From the NCBI RefSeq assembly GCF_005222485.1, contig NZ_CP029078.1:6387501-6451500 (forward strand): a stretch of DNA of 64,000 bases, written 5' to 3'. The DNA comes from Streptomyces griseoviridis. Lineage in GTDB: Bacteria > Actinomycetota > Actinomycetes > Streptomycetales > Streptomycetaceae. The translations under genes were made by a program, and so were the position numbers. The notes under the pieces were generated by a model, which worked only from the letters and a program-made list of their open reading frames with translations, was not told where the DNA came from and did no database searches. This document shows positions 42,469-50,819 of this stretch, piece by piece. Within the stretch, counting starts at the first letter, position 1. Every line of letters starts with the position of its first letter.

Positions 42469-43158
42469 GTGAGGCTGCTGCTCGTCGAGGACGACAACCA
42501 TGTCGCCGCCGCGCTGTCCGCCGTCCTGGCCCGCCACGGATTCGACGTCACCCACGCGCGCAGCGGCGAGGAGGCGCTGCGCGCCCTGGTGCCCGAGGGC
42601 GACGGGTTCGGGGTCGTCCTGCTCGACCTCGGCCTGCCCGACCAGGACGGCTACGAGGTCTGCGGCAAGATCCGCAAACGCACCAGCACCCCGGTGATCA
42701 TGGTGACCGCGCGCGCGGACGTCCGCTCCCGCATCCACGGCCTCAACCTGGGGGCCGACGACTACGTCGTCAAGCCCTACGACACCGGCGAGTTGCTGGC
42801 CAGGATCCACGCCGTCAGCCGGCGCACCGTCCACGAGGACGCGGCCACCGGCGGCGACAGCGACGCGCTGCGGCTCGGCCCGCTGCTGATCGAACTCTCC
42901 ACCCGCCAGGTCGGCGTGGACGGCACGGTGGTCCAGCTGACCCGCAAGGAGTTCGACCTGCTGGCCCTGCTCGCGCAGCGGCCCGGGGTGGTCTTCCGGC
43001 GGGAGCAGATCATCAGCGAGGTCTGGCGCACCAGTTGGGAGGGGACCGGGCGCACCCTCGAGGTGCATGTCGCGTCCCTGCGGGCCAAGTTGCGGATGCC
43101 CGCGCTGATCGAGACCGTGCGCGGGGTGGGCTACCGGCTCGTCACCCCGGCCGCCTAG
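42469..43158 (+). CDS. gluR: OmpR-family response regulator GluR
   Basis: 229 residues. The receiver has Asp53 (LLDLGLPDQDG) and Lys in VVKPYDTGEL. The winged helix has LTRKEFDLLALLAQRPGVVFRREQIISEVW and RTLEVHVASLRAKL. In S. coelicolor GluR-GluK senses glutamate and activates gluABCD, and the same gene order is kept here. The GTG at 42469 follows AAGGGGG. Confidence 0.93.
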   Translation: MRLLLVEDDNHVAAALSAVLARHGFDVTHARSGEEALRALVPEGDGFGVVLLDLGLPDQDGYEVCGKIRKRTSTPVIMVTARADVRSRIHGLNLGADDYVVKPYDTGELLARIHAVSRRTVHEDAATGGDSDALRLGPLLIELSTRQVGVDGTVVQLTRKEFDLLALLAQRPGVVFRREQIISEVWRTSWEGTGRTLEVHVASLRAKLRMPALIETVRGVGYRLVTPAA

Positions 43159-43169
43159 CGGGGGAGCGG

Positions 43170-44573
43170 GTGCGTACCCGGCTGCTGCCGCTGCTCATCG
43201 TGCTGCTCGCGGCCGTGCTGCTGGCGCTCGGCGTGCCGCTCGCGATCAGTGTGGCCGCCGCCGAGCAGCAGCGGGTCGTCGTCGACCGGATCGACGACAC
43301 CGCGCGCTTCGCGGCCCTCGCCCAGTTCGTCACCGACGCCTGCGGCGCCGTCCGGGTCGACTCCGACGAACGTCTGGAGACCCTCAGCACCGAACTCGTC
43401 AGCTACTACGGCGTCTACGGCATCCGTGCCGGTGTCTTCTGCCACAGCGAGACGCCGATGGCCGCCGCGCCCGTCCAGTGGCGGCTGCCCGCCGAGGGGG
43501 AGATGCGGGGCGCGTTCGCCGAGGCGCTGCTCAGCCGGCGCAGCCACGACCCCGAGCAGGTGTGGCCGTGGCAGCGCCACCGGCTGGTCGTCGCCTCACC
43601 GGTGATCAGGGACGGCGACGTCGTCGCGGTCGTCGTCACCGACTCGCCCACCGGGTCGATGCGTTCCCGCATCCTGCACGGCTGGCTGGTGATCGCCGCG
43701 GGCGAGAGCGCGGCGATGCTGCTCGCCGTGGGGGCCGCGCTGCGGCTGACCGGGTGGGTGCTGCGCCCGGTGCGGGTCCTCGACGCCACCACCCACGACA
43801 TCGCCACCGGACGTCTGAAGTCCCGGGTCGCCGCGGCCGGCGGACCGCCGGAACTCCAGCGCCTGGCACGGTCGTTCAACGAGATGGCGGACAACGTCGA
43901 GGAGGTCCTGGAACAGCAGCGCGCCTTCGTCGCCGACGCCTCCCACCAACTGCGCAACCCGCTCGCCGCGTTGCTGCTGCGCATCGAGCTGCTCGCGCTC
44001 GAACTGCCCGAGGACAACGAGGAGATCGCCTCCGTGCGCACCGAGGGCAAACGGCTCGGCACGGTCCTCGACGACCTGCTCGACCTCGCCCTCGCCGAGC
44101 ACGCCGAGGCCGATCTGCGGATCACCGACCTCGGCGCGCTGACCGCCGAGCGGGTGGCCGCCTGGACCCCCACGGCCGAGGCCAAGGGCGTCAGGCTGGT
44201 CGGCGACTGCCCGCCGACCACCGCGTGGGCCGACCCGGTCACCCTCTCCAGCGCGCTGGACGCGGTGATCGACAACGCGGTCAAGTTCACGCCCGAGGGC
44301 GAGACGGTCGAGGTGTCCGTGGGGTTCGACGGCACCACGACGACGGTCGTCGTCGCCGACCGCGGCCCCGGGCTGACCGACGACGAGCTGAGCCGGGTCG
44401 GCGACCGCTTCTGGCGCAGCGCCCACCACCAGAACATCAAGGGCTCGGGGCTCGGGCTCTCCATCTCCCGCACCCTGCTGGCGGCGGGCGGCGGCACCAT
44501 CGCCTACGCCCACCACGCCCCGCACGGGCTGCGGGTGACGGTGACGGTGCCCAGGTCGGGCCCTACGGCTTGA
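43170..44573 (+). CDS. gluK: Glutamate-sensing histidine kinase GluK
   Basis: A 467-residue membrane kinase. TM1 is at about 5-28 and the extracytoplasmic sensor at about 30-165, followed by TM2, HAMP (about 190-240), HisKA with His259 (ADASHQLRNPLAALLLR) and HATPase (DNAVKFTPEG, DRGPGLTDDEL, GSGLGLSIS). The GTG at 43170 follows GGGGAG, 11 bp after gluR. The 3' end overlaps the convergent TAXI gene by 11 bp. Confidence 0.93.
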   Translation: MRTRLLPLLIVLLAAVLLALGVPLAISVAAAEQQRVVVDRIDDTARFAALAQFVTDACGAVRVDSDERLETLSTELVSYYGVYGIRAGVFCHSETPMAAAPVQWRLPAEGEMRGAFAEALLSRRSHDPEQVWPWQRHRLVVASPVIRDGDVVAVVVTDSPTGSMRSRILHGWLVIAAGESAAMLLAVGAALRLTGWVLRPVRVLDATTHDIATGRLKSRVAAAGGPPELQRLARSFNEMADNVEEVLEQQRAFVADASHQLRNPLAALLLRIELLALELPEDNEEIASVRTEGKRLGTVLDDLLDLALAEHAEADLRITDLGALTAERVAAWTPTAEAKGVRLVGDCPPTTAWADPVTLSSALDAVIDNAVKFTPEGETVEVSVGFDGTTTTVVVADRGPGLTDDELSRVGDRFWRSAHHQNIKGSGLGLSISRTLLAAGGGTIAYAHHAPHGLRVTVTVPRSGPTA

Positions 44574-45564
44574 CCGAGCGGTAGTACCTGCGGGCGCCCT
44601 CGTGCAGGGCGAGCGGGTCGGTGTAGATCGCCGTGCGCAGGTCGACGAGTTGCGCGGAGTGGACCGTGGAGCCGATGCGGTCACGGCTCTTGATGACCGT
44701 GCGGGTGATCCACTCGGTCAGCCGCGGGTCGACGTCCGTGCGGGTCATCAGGAGGTTGGAGACCGCGATCGTCGGGACGGCCGCGCCGTTCTGGAGCCCC
44801 CGGTAGGCGGACTCCGGCATGTTGGTCGACCGGTAGTAGCGGGTCGCGCCGCCCTGCTCGTGCAGCTTGGCCACGAGGTCGGCGCCGATCGGCACGAAAC
44901 GGAACGCGAAGGACGACGTCAACTTCTGCAACCCCTGCGTGGGCAGCCCGCCCGACCAGAAGAACGCGTCGATCCGGCCCTCCTTCAGCCCCTCCGGCCC
45001 GACGTCGATGCCGTCGGAGCTGGCCGTGATGTCCTTGCCCGGGTCGATCCCCGCGGCCTTCAGGACCCGGTCCGCTATCAGCCGCACCCCCGAGCCGGGC
45101 GGCCCCGTCGACACCCGCCTGCCCTTGAGGTCCGCGACCGAGCGCACGGGCGAGTCGCGGGCCACCACGAGCTGGACGTAGTCGTCGTAGAGCCGGGCCA
45201 CCCCGCGCAGCCGGGTCGCGCCCGGGTTGTCGTCGCTCAGCTCGTACGTCTCCACCGCGTCCGCCGCCGTGATGGTGAAGTCGGCCTCCCCGGTGGCCAC
45301 CCGCCGCACGTTCTCCTGGGACCCGGCGCTGGTCGTCAGCCGCACCCGCAGCTCCGGCATGTCCTGGTGGAACTCCTGCTGGAGCAGCTTGCCGTACTGG
45401 TGGTACACCCCGGCCCTGGTGCCGGTGCTGAAGGTGATCGTGCCGCTCGGCGGGTCCTCGCCCAGGGGCAGCAGCCACCACAGCAGCAGCCCGAACGCGA
45501 CGATGCCGGCGGCGGACGCCTGGAGGGCGCGGCGCCGGCCGGGCCGGGGGAAGAACGTGGGCAT
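44563..45564 (-). CDS. TAXI-family TRAP-type solute-binding protein
   Basis: About 333 residues. A basic start and one hydrophobic segment (about 15-33, SAAGIVAFGLLLWWLLPLG) precede a TAXI domain (TFSTGTRAGVYHQYGKLL, TTSAGSQENVRRVATGEADFTI, GRRVSTGPPGSGVRLIA, IDAFFWSGGLPT). TAXI proteins deliver glutamate-like or dicarboxylate substrates to TRAP transporters; no TRAP permease gene is nearby. Its position beside gluR-gluK suggests it may feed ligand to the kinase instead (inference). The ATG at 45564 was chosen because the upstream in-frame stretch overlaps the mazG promoter. Confidence 0.9.
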   Translation of the reverse strand: MPTFFPRPGRRRALQASAAGIVAFGLLLWWLLPLGEDPPSGTITFSTGTRAGVYHQYGKLLQQEFHQDMPELRVRLTTSAGSQENVRRVATGEADFTITAADAVETYELSDDNPGATRLRGVARLYDDYVQLVVARDSPVRSVADLKGRRVSTGPPGSGVRLIADRVLKAAGIDPGKDITASSDGIDVGPEGLKEGRIDAFFWSGGLPTQGLQKLTSSFAFRFVPIGADLVAKLHEQGGATRYYRSTNMPESAYRGLQNGAAVPTIAVSNLLMTRTDVDPRLTEWITRTVIKSRDRIGSTVHSAQLVDLRTAIYTDPLALHEGARRYYRSVKP

Positions 45565-45647
45565 ACGCGCGATCCTGCCAGCAGCCACACGGAACTGGCC
45601 AGGCCCGGCGGACCGCTCCGTGGCCCGTGCGGCGCTGCGGGCGTCGG

Positions 45648-45659
45648 TAGAGTCGTCGT
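45648..45659 (+). promoter_or_regulatory. Leaderless promoter -10 of the MazG-like gene
   Basis: TAGAGT (45648-45653) followed by 6 nt and ATG 45660. There is no ribosome site, so the transcript is probably leaderless. Confidence 0.55.
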
Positions 45660-46088
45660 ATGACTGCATCGCCCGCCGACCTGGTCCGTGCCTTCCACCT
45701 CGCCGTCGGGCTCGACGCCCGCACCAGCCCCACCGAGGTGGAGCCGGGACTCGCCGCCCAGCGCGGCGCCCTGCTGCGCGAGGAGGCCGCGGAGGTCGCC
45801 GAGGTCGCGGTGGACGGGCCGCTGGACAAGCTCGCCCACGAGCTGGCCGACGTCGTGTACGTCGCCTACGGCACCGCCCTGGTGCACGGCATCGACCTGG
45901 ACGCGGTGATCGCCGAGATCCACCGCTCCAACATGACCAAGCTCGGGCCCGACGGCCAGGTCGTCCGCCGCGACGACGGCAAGGTCCTCAAGGGCGCGCA
46001 CTACCGGGCCCCGGACGTGAGCGCCGTACTGCGCCGCCAGGGCTGGAACCCCGAGGCCGCCGGCCAGGTCGCGCGGGACGGGTCCTAG
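45660..46088 (+). CDS. MazG-like NTP pyrophosphohydrolase
   Basis: 142 residues of the all-alpha NTP-PPase fold. The Mg-binding pattern ExxE...ExxD is seen as LREEAAEVAEVAVDGPLDKLAHELADVVYVAYGTA. Such enzymes hydrolyse non-canonical or excess NTPs to NMP and PPi. It is divergent from the TAXI gene and ends before a two-way terminator. Confidence 0.88.
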   Translation: MTASPADLVRAFHLAVGLDARTSPTEVEPGLAAQRGALLREEAAEVAEVAVDGPLDKLAHELADVVYVAYGTALVHGIDLDAVIAEIHRSNMTKLGPDGQVVRRDDGKVLKGAHYRAPDVSAVLRRQGWNPEAAGQVARDGS

Positions 46089-46097
46089 AACGGCGGA

Positions 46098-46149
46098 CGG
46101 GCCCACGGCGGCTCCCCTCCAGGGCGTGCCGTGGGCCCGAGTGACCGGT
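46098..46149. terminator. Bidirectional terminator between the MazG-like and antiporter genes
   Basis: CGGGCCCACGGC (46098-46109) pairs perfectly with GCCGTGGGCCCG (46138-46149) across a 28-nt loop, between two converging genes. Confidence 0.75.
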
Positions 46150-46154
46150 GGGTC

Positions 46155-47372
46155 TCAGTCGCCCACCGGAACCTCCTCCGCCTCCTCCACCGGCTGCGGG
46201 ACCCGCTTGCGGGCGGCCAGCCGGTCGGTGACGTGACGCGCGACCGGCTCGGTGTACCGCGCGGTGAGCGGGCCGATGACGACCAGGATGAGCACGTACG
46301 CCGTGGCCAGCGGGCCGAGCGAGCGCTCGATGCCCGCGCTGACCGCGAGGCCCGCGATGACGATCGAGAACTCGCCGCGCGCCACCAGCGCGCCGCCCGT
46401 CCGCCAGCGGCCCTTCACGGAGATGCCCGCCCGGCGGGCCGCCCAGTAGCCGGTGGCGATCTTCGTGGCCGCCGTGAGCAGGGCCAGCGCCAGCGCCGGC
46501 AGCAGCACCGGCGGGATGCTCGCCGGATCGGTGTGCAGCCCGAAGAAGACGAAGAACACCGCCGCGAACAGGTCGCGCAGCGGGCTCAGCAGGGTGTGCG
46601 CGCCCTCCGCGACCTCACCGGAGAGGGCGATGCCGACCAGGAACGCGCCGACCGCGGCCGACACCTGGAGCTGCTGGGCGACGCCCGCGACCAGGATCGT
46701 CAGACCCAGCACGACCAGCAGCAGCTTCTCCGGGTCGTCGCTGGAGACGAACCGTGAGATGACCCGGCCGTAGCGGACCGCCACGAACAGGACGAGCCCG
46801 GCCGCGCCGAGCGCGATGGCCAGCGTCAGACTTCCGGCGAGGAGGCCCGCGCCGGCCACGAGCGCCGTCACGATGGGCAGGTACACCGCCATCGCGAGGT
46901 CCTCCAGGACCAGCACGCTCAGGATCACCGGGGTCTCCCGGTTGCCGACCCGGCCCAGGTCGCCGAGGACCTTGGCGATCACCCCGGACGACGAGATCCA
47001 GGTGACGCCCGCCAGCACGACGGCCGCCACCGGGCCCCAGCCCATCAGCAGGGCGACGGCCGCGCCCGGCACGGCGTTGAACATCATGTCGACCAGACCG
47101 GCCGGGTAGTGCGACTTGAGGTTGGTGACCAGGTCACCGGCCGTGTACTCGAGGCCGAGCATGAGCAGCAGCAGGATGACGCCGATCTCGGCGCCGGTGG
47201 CCACGAACTCCTCGCTCGCGCCGAGCGGCAGCAGCCCGCCCTCACCGAAGGCGAGACCGGCCAGCAGGTACAGCGGGATGGGGGAGAGGCTGAAGCGGGC
47301 GGCCGCCCGCCCGAGCAGGCCGAGGGCCAGCAGGATGGAACCGAACTCGATCAGCAGGACAGCGGAGTGCAC
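46155..47372 (-). CDS. khtU: Monovalent cation:proton antiporter (CPA2, KhtU-like)
   Basis: About 405 residues with 12-13 membrane segments of the Na/H exchanger fold: GVILLLLMLGLEYTAGDL, WISSSGVIAKVLGDLG and VLVLEDLAMAVYLPI. It is paired with a TrkA-C protein 4 bp upstream, as in the Bacillus KhtTU K+/H+ antiport system. The GTG at 47372 follows the khtT stop; the longer in-frame start overlaps khtT. The C-terminus is a short acidic tail. It probably exports K+ under alkaline or high-K+ stress. Confidence 0.88.
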   Translation of the reverse strand: MHSAVLLIEFGSILLALGLLGRAAARFSLSPIPLYLLAGLAFGEGGLLPLGASEEFVATGAEIGVILLLLMLGLEYTAGDLVTNLKSHYPAGLVDMMFNAVPGAAVALLMGWGPVAAVVLAGVTWISSSGVIAKVLGDLGRVGNRETPVILSVLVLEDLAMAVYLPIVTALVAGAGLLAGSLTLAIALGAAGLVLFVAVRYGRVISRFVSSDDPEKLLLVVLGLTILVAGVAQQLQVSAAVGAFLVGIALSGEVAEGAHTLLSPLRDLFAAVFFVFFGLHTDPASIPPVLLPALALALLTAATKIATGYWAARRAGISVKGRWRTGGALVARGEFSIVIAGLAVSAGIERSLGPLATAYVLILVVIGPLTARYTEPVARHVTDRLAARKRVPQPVEEAEEVPVGD

Positions 47373-47376
47373 CCGA

Positions 47377-47862
47377 TCACTCCCGCCCGAGTATCGCCGC
47401 GGCGGCGTCCACGCCTTCACGGGTGCCTACGACGATCAGGATGTCACCGCCCGCCAGCCGGAAGTCGGGAGCGGGTGAGGGGATCGCCTCGGCCCGGCGC
47501 AGCGCGGCGACCACGGAGGCGCCGGTGTCGGTGCGCATCCGGGTCTCCCCGAGGACCCGTCCGTTCCAGCGGGAGGCCGCGGCCACCTCGATGCGCTCGG
47601 CCACCAGGCCGAGGTCGGTGGTGTACAGCAGGCTCGCGCTGTGGTGGGAGGGCTTCAGCGCGTCGATCAGCACGCCGGCCTCGGAGCCGGTCAGCCGCAG
47701 CGAGTGGGCGCAGGAGTCGGGGTCGTCGGCCCGGTACATGTTCACGGTCCGGGCACCGTCCCGGTGCGCCACCACGGACAGATGGCGCTGGTCCTTCGTC
47801 ACCAGGTCGTACTGGACCCCGATCCCCGGCAACGGCGTCGCCCGCAGGCGTGGCGCAGACAC
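47377..47862 (-). CDS. khtT: Antiporter regulatory subunit with TrkA-C domain (KhtT-like)
   Basis: 161 residues. An N-terminal regulator domain (TPLPGIGVQYDLVTKDQRHLSVVAHRDG) is followed by an RCK_C/TrkA-C domain (about 75-161; ERIEVAAASRWNGRVLGETRMRTDTGASVVAALR, DILIVVGT). KhtT controls KhtU, and in Bacillus KhtT binds c-di-AMP. The GTG start at 47862 follows GGGGAG. Confidence 0.88.
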   Translation of the reverse strand: MSAPRLRATPLPGIGVQYDLVTKDQRHLSVVAHRDGARTVNMYRADDPDSCAHSLRLTGSEAGVLIDALKPSHHSASLLYTTDLGLVAERIEVAAASRWNGRVLGETRMRTDTGASVVAALRRAEAIPSPAPDFRLAGGDILIVVGTREGVDAAAAILGRE

Positions 47863-47889
47863 GTTTCTCCCCTTCGCTCAACAGCTGGT

Positions 47890-47909
47890 CGTGATCATCG
47901 ATGATCACG
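47890..47909. promoter_or_regulatory. 20-bp perfect palindrome between khtT and the divergent two-component genes
   Basis: CGTGATCATC followed by its exact reverse complement. It lies 28 bp upstream of khtT. A second dyad, GTCACCCA (47928-47935) and TGGGTGAC (47953-47960), is closer to the kinase gene. Both are candidate operators in the shared control region; the binding protein is unknown. Confidence 0.6.
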
Positions 47910-48041
47910 GTCGGCACTCTGCATGGTGTCACCCACACGTACCGTGGCGATATGGGTGACGTGACGGATATACGCGAGCGGGGGCCTGTGAGGAGACTCG
48001 GCACAGCAGTGCCGGGAGCACGTGCCGGACGAGGGAGGACC

Positions 48042-49001
48042 GTGTCGCTGTTCTGGCGGATCTTCTCGCTCAACGCCGTCGGGCTGGTCGTCGCCGCCTC
48101 CCTGCTGCTCGGCCCGGTCACCGTCTCGACCCCCGTGCTGCCCGCCGAGGCGCTCGTCGTCGTCGGCGGTCTCGGGCTGCTCCTGGTCGGCAACGCGCTC
48201 GTGCTGCGCGCCGGGCTCGCCCCGCTGCGCCGGCTCGGCGGGGCCATGGCCGCGGCCGACCTGCTGCACCCGGGCGCCCGCGCCGAGGTCGCGGGCCCGG
48301 CCGAGGCGGCCGAGCTGATCACCACGTACAACACCATGCTCGAACGGCTGGAGAACGAACGCGCCGCCGGCGCGGGCCTCGCCCTCTCCGCGCAGGAGCG
48401 GGAACGCCACCGGATCGCCCGCGAACTGCACGACGAGGTCGGTCAGACCCTCACCGCCGTCCTGCTCCAGCTCAAACGGGTCGCCGACCGGGCCCCCGCC
48501 GACCTGCGGGCCGAGGTCGGCCAGGCGCAGGAGGCCACCCGGGCGGGGCTCGACGAGATCCGCCGGATCGCCCGCAGACTGCGGCCCGGCGTCCTGGAGG
48601 AACTCGGCCTGGTCAGCGCGCTGCGTTCGCTCGCGGGCGAGTTCACCACGCACGGACTGACCGTGCGCCACCACATCCCGGGAGGTCCAGGCGATCTGCC
48701 CGCCCTGACCGAGGAGTCGGAACTCGTGCTCTACCGCGTCGCCCAGGAAGGGCTCACCAACACCGCACGGCACTCCGGGGCCGACCGCGCCGAGATCAGG
48801 CTGCGGCCGGTCGACGGCGGGGTCGAACTCGTCGTCCGCGACAACGGCCGCGGCCTCGGCGGGGCCAAGGAGGGCGCCGGGATCGTCGGGATGCGCGAGC
48901 GCGCCCTGCTGGTCGGCGCCGACCTCACGCTCGGCCCGGGACCCGAGGCGGGCACCGAGGTGCGGCTGCGGGTCCCGGCCGCGGAAGGAACCACCCGATG
49001 A
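48042..49001 (+). CDS. NarL-type sensor histidine kinase
   Basis: About 319 residues. Two membrane segments (about 8-28 and 40-60) are followed by HAMP (about 60-110), HisKA_3 with His130 (ERHRIARELHDEVGQTLTAVLLQLKR) and HATPase (RVAQEGLTNTARHSGA, DNGRGL, GIVGMRERA). The extracellular loop is very short, so the signal is probably sensed in the membrane or cytoplasm. The GTG at 48042 follows GAGGGAGGA; an ATG at 47952 in frame has no ribosome site. It is coupled to the next gene by ATGA overlap. Confidence 0.9.
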   Translation: MSLFWRIFSLNAVGLVVAASLLLGPVTVSTPVLPAEALVVVGGLGLLLVGNALVLRAGLAPLRRLGGAMAAADLLHPGARAEVAGPAEAAELITTYNTMLERLENERAAGAGLALSAQERERHRIARELHDEVGQTLTAVLLQLKRVADRAPADLRAEVGQAQEATRAGLDEIRRIARRLRPGVLEELGLVSALRSLAGEFTTHGLTVRHHIPGGPGDLPALTEESELVLYRVAQEGLTNTARHSGADRAEIRLRPVDGGVELVVRDNGRGLGGAKEGAGIVGMRERALLVGADLTLGPGPEAGTEVRLRVPAAEGTTR

Positions 49002-49693
49002 ACCCGACCCCGCCCCCGATCTCGTCGCCCGCGCCCGTGGGTGCCCCGCCCGCCCGGGTGCTGCTCGCCGACGACCACGCGCTGGTCAGGCAGGGCGTCC
49101 GGCTCATCCTGGACGGCGAACCCGACCTGACCGTCGTCGCCGAGGCGGGTGACGGCGCCGAGGCGGTGGAGCTGGCCCGCGCCCACGAGATCGACCTCGC
49201 CGTCCTGGACATCGCGATGCCCCGGATGACCGGCCTCCAGGCCGCCCGCGAGCTGTCCCGGCGGATGCCGAACCTGCACATCCTGATCCTGACGATGTAC
49301 GACAACGAGCAGTACTTCTTCGAGGCGCTCAGGGCCGGCGCCAGCGGCTACGTCCTCAAGTCGGTCGCCGACCGCGACCTGGTCGAGGCGTGCCGGGCCG
49401 CGGTGCGCGACGAGCCGTTCGTGTACCCGGGCGCCGAGCGCGCCCTCGTCCGCTCCTACCTGGAACGGCTGCACCGGGGCGACGGCCTGCCCGAACGGGC
49501 CGTCACCGAGCGCGAGGAGGAGATCCTCAAGCTGGTCGCCGAGGGCCACACCTCGAAGGAGATCGGCGAGCTGCTGTTCATCAGCGCGAAGACGGTCGAA
49601 CGCCACCGCGCCAATTTGCTGCACAAGCTGGGCATGAAGGACCGCCTGGAGCTGACGCGGTACGCGATCAGAGCGGGCCTCATCGAACCCTGA
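48998..49693 (+). CDS. NarL/LuxR-family response regulator
   Basis: 231 residues. The receiver has Asp71 (LAVLDIAMPRMTG) and Lys in YVLKSVADRD. The LuxR helix-turn-helix is at about 165-225 (LTEREEEILKLVAEGHTSKEIGELLFISAKTVERHRANLLHKLGM, here with AVTE at its start). The partner of the kinase at 48042. Its targets are unknown; the adjacent K+ antiporter and PGA locus are possible ones (inference). Confidence 0.92.
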   Translation: MNPTPPPISSPAPVGAPPARVLLADDHALVRQGVRLILDGEPDLTVVAEAGDGAEAVELARAHEIDLAVLDIAMPRMTGLQAARELSRRMPNLHILILTMYDNEQYFFEALRAGASGYVLKSVADRDLVEACRAAVRDEPFVYPGAERALVRSYLERLHRGDGLPERAVTEREEEILKLVAEGHTSKEIGELLFISAKTVERHRANLLHKLGMKDRLELTRYAIRAGLIEP

Positions 49694-49800
49694 CCGGACT
49701 GGATCGGACCTGGTCGGAACTGGTTGGACCAGGTCGGACCTGGTCGGACCAGGTCGGACCTCGTCGGAACTGATCTCGGAACTGATCGGGTCCGACCGGC
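49694..49800. repeat. 10-11-bp minisatellite after the response regulator
   Basis: About eight imperfect copies of GGTCGGACCT/GGTCGGACCA/GATCGGAACT in tandem. The units are partly self-complementary and could fold into a set of hairpins. No other terminator is seen in this convergent gap. Confidence 0.8.
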
Positions 49801-49833
49801 CCTGTCCTTCGTGGGGCCTGCCCGAGGGGTGAC

Positions 49834-50799
49834 TCAGCCGGCGGCCGCCCAGGTGCGGGTCAGTTCGGTGACGGCGGCCGTCGCGCGGTCGTTCGGCGCT
49901 CCGTCGGCGCGCAGCGGCGGGGCGAACTCGACATGCAGGAAGGGCACCCGCGCGTCGGCCGCGGTACGGCCCTGCGCGTTCGTCACACCGGCCAGCGGGC
50001 ATTTCCCGCGCCAGGCCCGGCAGACCCGGAATCCCCGCTCGCGCAGGGCGTCGGCGAGCAGCAGCGCCTCGGGACCCGCGGTCCTCGCCGCCGACGTCGA
50101 GGCGATGACGTCGTGGTGCGGGGCGGAGGAGCGGGCGAAGCCGTGCACCTGTATGCCGGGGAGGCCGCGCCTGACGAGTTCGGCGCAGACCGCGTGGAAG
50201 ATCGAACCCGGCTGGTGCGCCACGTCTGCCGAGCCGTCCTCGCCCGCCTGGCGGTGGGCCCCCGCGACGACCAGCACCCCGCCGGGCGAGCCGCGCAGCA
50301 CCCGCGCGCCGAGCACTTCGGTGTACTGGTCGGACGCCGGGTGCGGGACCTGCACGGACCAGCGGGCACGGTGGTCGAGGTCGAAGTAGACCCGCCCCCA
50401 GCCGCGCGGCGAGGCGGCCCGCTCGGTGCGGTCGGCGACCTCGGCGAAGCGGCGCCCCGAACCCCGGTCGACGACGGTGCGGAGGGTGAGGTCGAGCGCC
50501 GACAGGCGGCGTCCGGCCGCCGTCAGATCGCCGTCGAGCAGGAGCCCGACACCCGCGGCGACGCCCTCGCGGTCGGCCTCGGTGGGCGGCAGGTAGCCGG
50601 TGTCCGGTCCGAGCCTGCGGGCGTAGGCGGTCATCTCGGCGGTCAGGTCGACCTCGGTGGCCGGGTGGCGGGTACGGTCGTCGTCGGTCCCGTCGTGGTC
50701 GCGCGTGCTGGGCGGGTACACCGTCAGAACCGTTGCGAAACCAGCGAGAACCAGCACAATTGTCGCGATCGTTATGATCGTCGAGCGATCAGCTCTCAT
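49834..50799 (-). CDS. Membrane-anchored protein of unknown function beside capA
   Basis: 321 residues with an N-terminal membrane anchor (about 7-28, STIITIATIVLVLAGFATVL) and a body outside the membrane. Conserved-looking motifs are VPHPASDQYTEVLG (about 150-163), VVAGAHRQAG (about 174-183), DVAHQPGSIFHAV and FLHVEFAPPLR near the end. The His, Asp and Glu residues in these blocks could form a metal site like that of amidohydrolase or carboxypeptidase-type enzymes, but I do not recognise the family. It is divergent from capA, with only 20 bp between the two starts. A role in PGA turnover is an inference from position only. Confidence 0.8.
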   Translation of the reverse strand: MRADRSTIITIATIVLVLAGFATVLTVYPPSTRDHDGTDDDRTRHPATEVDLTAEMTAYARRLGPDTGYLPPTEADREGVAAGVGLLLDGDLTAAGRRLSALDLTLRTVVDRGSGRRFAEVADRTERAASPRGWGRVYFDLDHRARWSVQVPHPASDQYTEVLGARVLRGSPGGVLVVAGAHRQAGEDGSADVAHQPGSIFHAVCAELVRRGLPGIQVHGFARSSAPHHDVIASTSAARTAGPEALLLADALRERGFRVCRAWRGKCPLAGVTNAQGRTAADARVPFLHVEFAPPLRADGAPNDRATAAVTELTRTWAAAG

Positions 50800-50819
50800 G
50801 GTTGTATCAAGATATCCCG

